From GCA-2730975 sp937893275 (lineage in GTDB: Bacteria > Verrucomicrobiota > Verrucomicrobiia > Opitutales > Seribacteraceae), in NCBI GenBank assembly GCA_963968595.1, contig CAXAHJ010000003.1, forward strand, positions 35,053-99,052: DNA of 64,000 bases, written 5' to 3'. Positions 63,410 to 64,000 of the stretch are shown piece after piece. Below the pieces are notes generated by a model. It saw only the letters and a list, made by a program, of their open reading frames with translations, searched no databases and was not told the DNA's origin. The translations under genes and the position numbers were made by a program. Every line of letters starts with the position of its first letter. Position 1 is the stretch's first letter.

Positions 63410-64000
63410 ATGAAACTAACAGGCCTTATCGCGGCACCGCACACTCCCTGCAACGCAGACTACTCACTCAACACGGAAGCAGTCGCCAAACAGGCCAGGC
63501 ATCTGGCGGACACGGGAGTGAAAGGAGTGTTCGTCGGAGGCACTACGGGGGAATGCCACTCCTACTCTACGGAAGAACGCATCCGGTTATTCAAGGCATG
63601 GGGTTCAGAGGCAAAAGCAAAGGGGCTCGTCAACATAGCTCACGTCGGGCACAACAATCTGCCCGATGCTCAGGCCTTGGTGGAAGCGGCCCAGGCCTCG
63701 GAAGCGGAGGCCATCGGGGCAATGGCTCCGACCTTCTTCAAGCCTGCAAGCGTGAACGAACTGATCGATTGGTTTGCCTTGATCACCAAAGCGGCTCCGC
63801 AACTACCTTTCTATTTCTACGACATCCCGAGCATGACCGGAGTAAGTCTAGATACGGCGGATTTCCTTAGACGAGGTCGCGAACGAATCCCATCGCTCGT
63901 GGGCGTGAAATTCACCAATCCGGACCAAGCCTTGTTGAAGGAATGCATGCAAGTGGAAGATGGTGCCTTCGACCTTCTTTTCGGGACGGACGAAAAACTT
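63410..64000 (+). CDS. nanA: N-acetylneuraminate lyase, 3' end outside window
   Basis: 197 codons visible from ATG 63410, cut by the right edge (family about 300 aa). Class I aldolase of the DHDPS/NAL family: GGTTGECHS phosphate/pyruvate loop, YFYDIPSMTGV with the catalytic Tyr, GVKFTN with the Schiff-base Lys, and FGTDEKL at the end. AMAPTFFKP and DIPSMTG are specific for sialic acid lyases (the branch with animal NPL) rather than DapA. Splits Neu5Ac to ManNAc and pyruvate in the cytoplasm. Lies 46 nt after the giant fusion, completing the route from sialoglycan to central metabolism. Confidence 0.93.
   Translation, partial: MKLTGLIAAPHTPCNADYSLNTEAVAKQARHLADTGVKGVFVGGTTGECHSYSTEERIRLFKAWGSEAKAKGLVNIAHVGHNNLPDAQALVEAAQASEAEAIGAMAPTFFKPASVNELIDWFALITKAAPQLPFYFYDIPSMTGVSLDTADFLRRGRERIPSLVGVKFTNPDQALLKECMQVEDGAFDLLFGTDEKL

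Noticed and set aside
1..64000. CRISPR arrays, tRNA/rRNA genes, integrases or phage genes
   Set aside because: No regularly spaced repeats, no tRNA-like cloverleaf in the gaps I read, and no transposase or phage motif among the translated frames.

Overview
The window looks like a piece of a PVC-group bacterium chromosome, most likely Verrucomicrobiota. The main reason is the DUF1549/DUF1553 + DUF1501 (Tat-exported) + PSCyt1/LRR cassette at 20.2-25.5 kb. A high density of formylglycine sulfatases, DUF1080, BspA-type LRR and secreted esterases points the same way. Many start codons are GTG or TTG, clear Shine-Dalgarno sequences are scarce, and several genes are coupled by 4-nt stop/start overlaps (GTGA, ATGA). 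I cannot assign class or genus from sequence alone.

Layout. 0-19.98 kb is mostly housekeeping: alaS (left end cut off) coupled to a SNF2 helicase, an acetolactate synthase large subunit, a permuted NlpC/P60-like membrane protein, an enolase-superfamily enzyme, a TerC membrane protein, a LOG-family hydrolase, an eight-heme cytochrome with TPRs, a GYF-domain membrane protein, a RecQ helicase fused to DUF488, and a TonB-dependent receptor with an unusual leader. 20.2-25.5 kb is the A+T-richer surface cytochrome cassette. 25.7-28.4 kb holds a ribbon-helix-helix/PAS regulator, a 48-codon ORF coupled to sufS, and a secreted VOC protein. 28.4-48.6 kb is a long run of exported catabolic proteins: PL14-like lyase, GH-like barrels, sulfatase, esterases, ceramidase-like, SMP-30, DUF1080-protease and BspA LRR. 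Most lie on the + strand. 48.6-51.5 kb holds an MscS channel, a sigma-54-type promoter, a pseudo-phosphatase and a truncated enolase-superfamily gene.

51.6-64 kb is the most striking region, a sialoglycan-degradation locus. A GntR/FCD regulator has a near-consensus promoter whose start region overlaps a palindrome. It is followed without real gaps by an S1_7-type sulfatase, a phytanoyl-CoA dioxygenase-like oxygenase, a tandem-propeller sialidase, a single 2,154-residue exported polypeptide (iduronate-sulfatase-like, GH33 sialidase, sialate O-acetylesterase and N-sulfoglucosamine-sulfohydrolase-like domains in series), and an N-acetylneuraminate lyase cut by the right edge. The set would remove sulfate and acetyl groups, release sialic acid and split it to pyruvate plus ManNAc. 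The four-enzyme fusion is the best candidate here for something undescribed.

No rRNA, tRNA, CRISPR array or transposase was recognised. Two copies of a short inverted-repeat element (near 7.0 and 31.0 kb) are the only dispersed repeats I can see. All functions are read from motifs and family resemblance; no database search was run.
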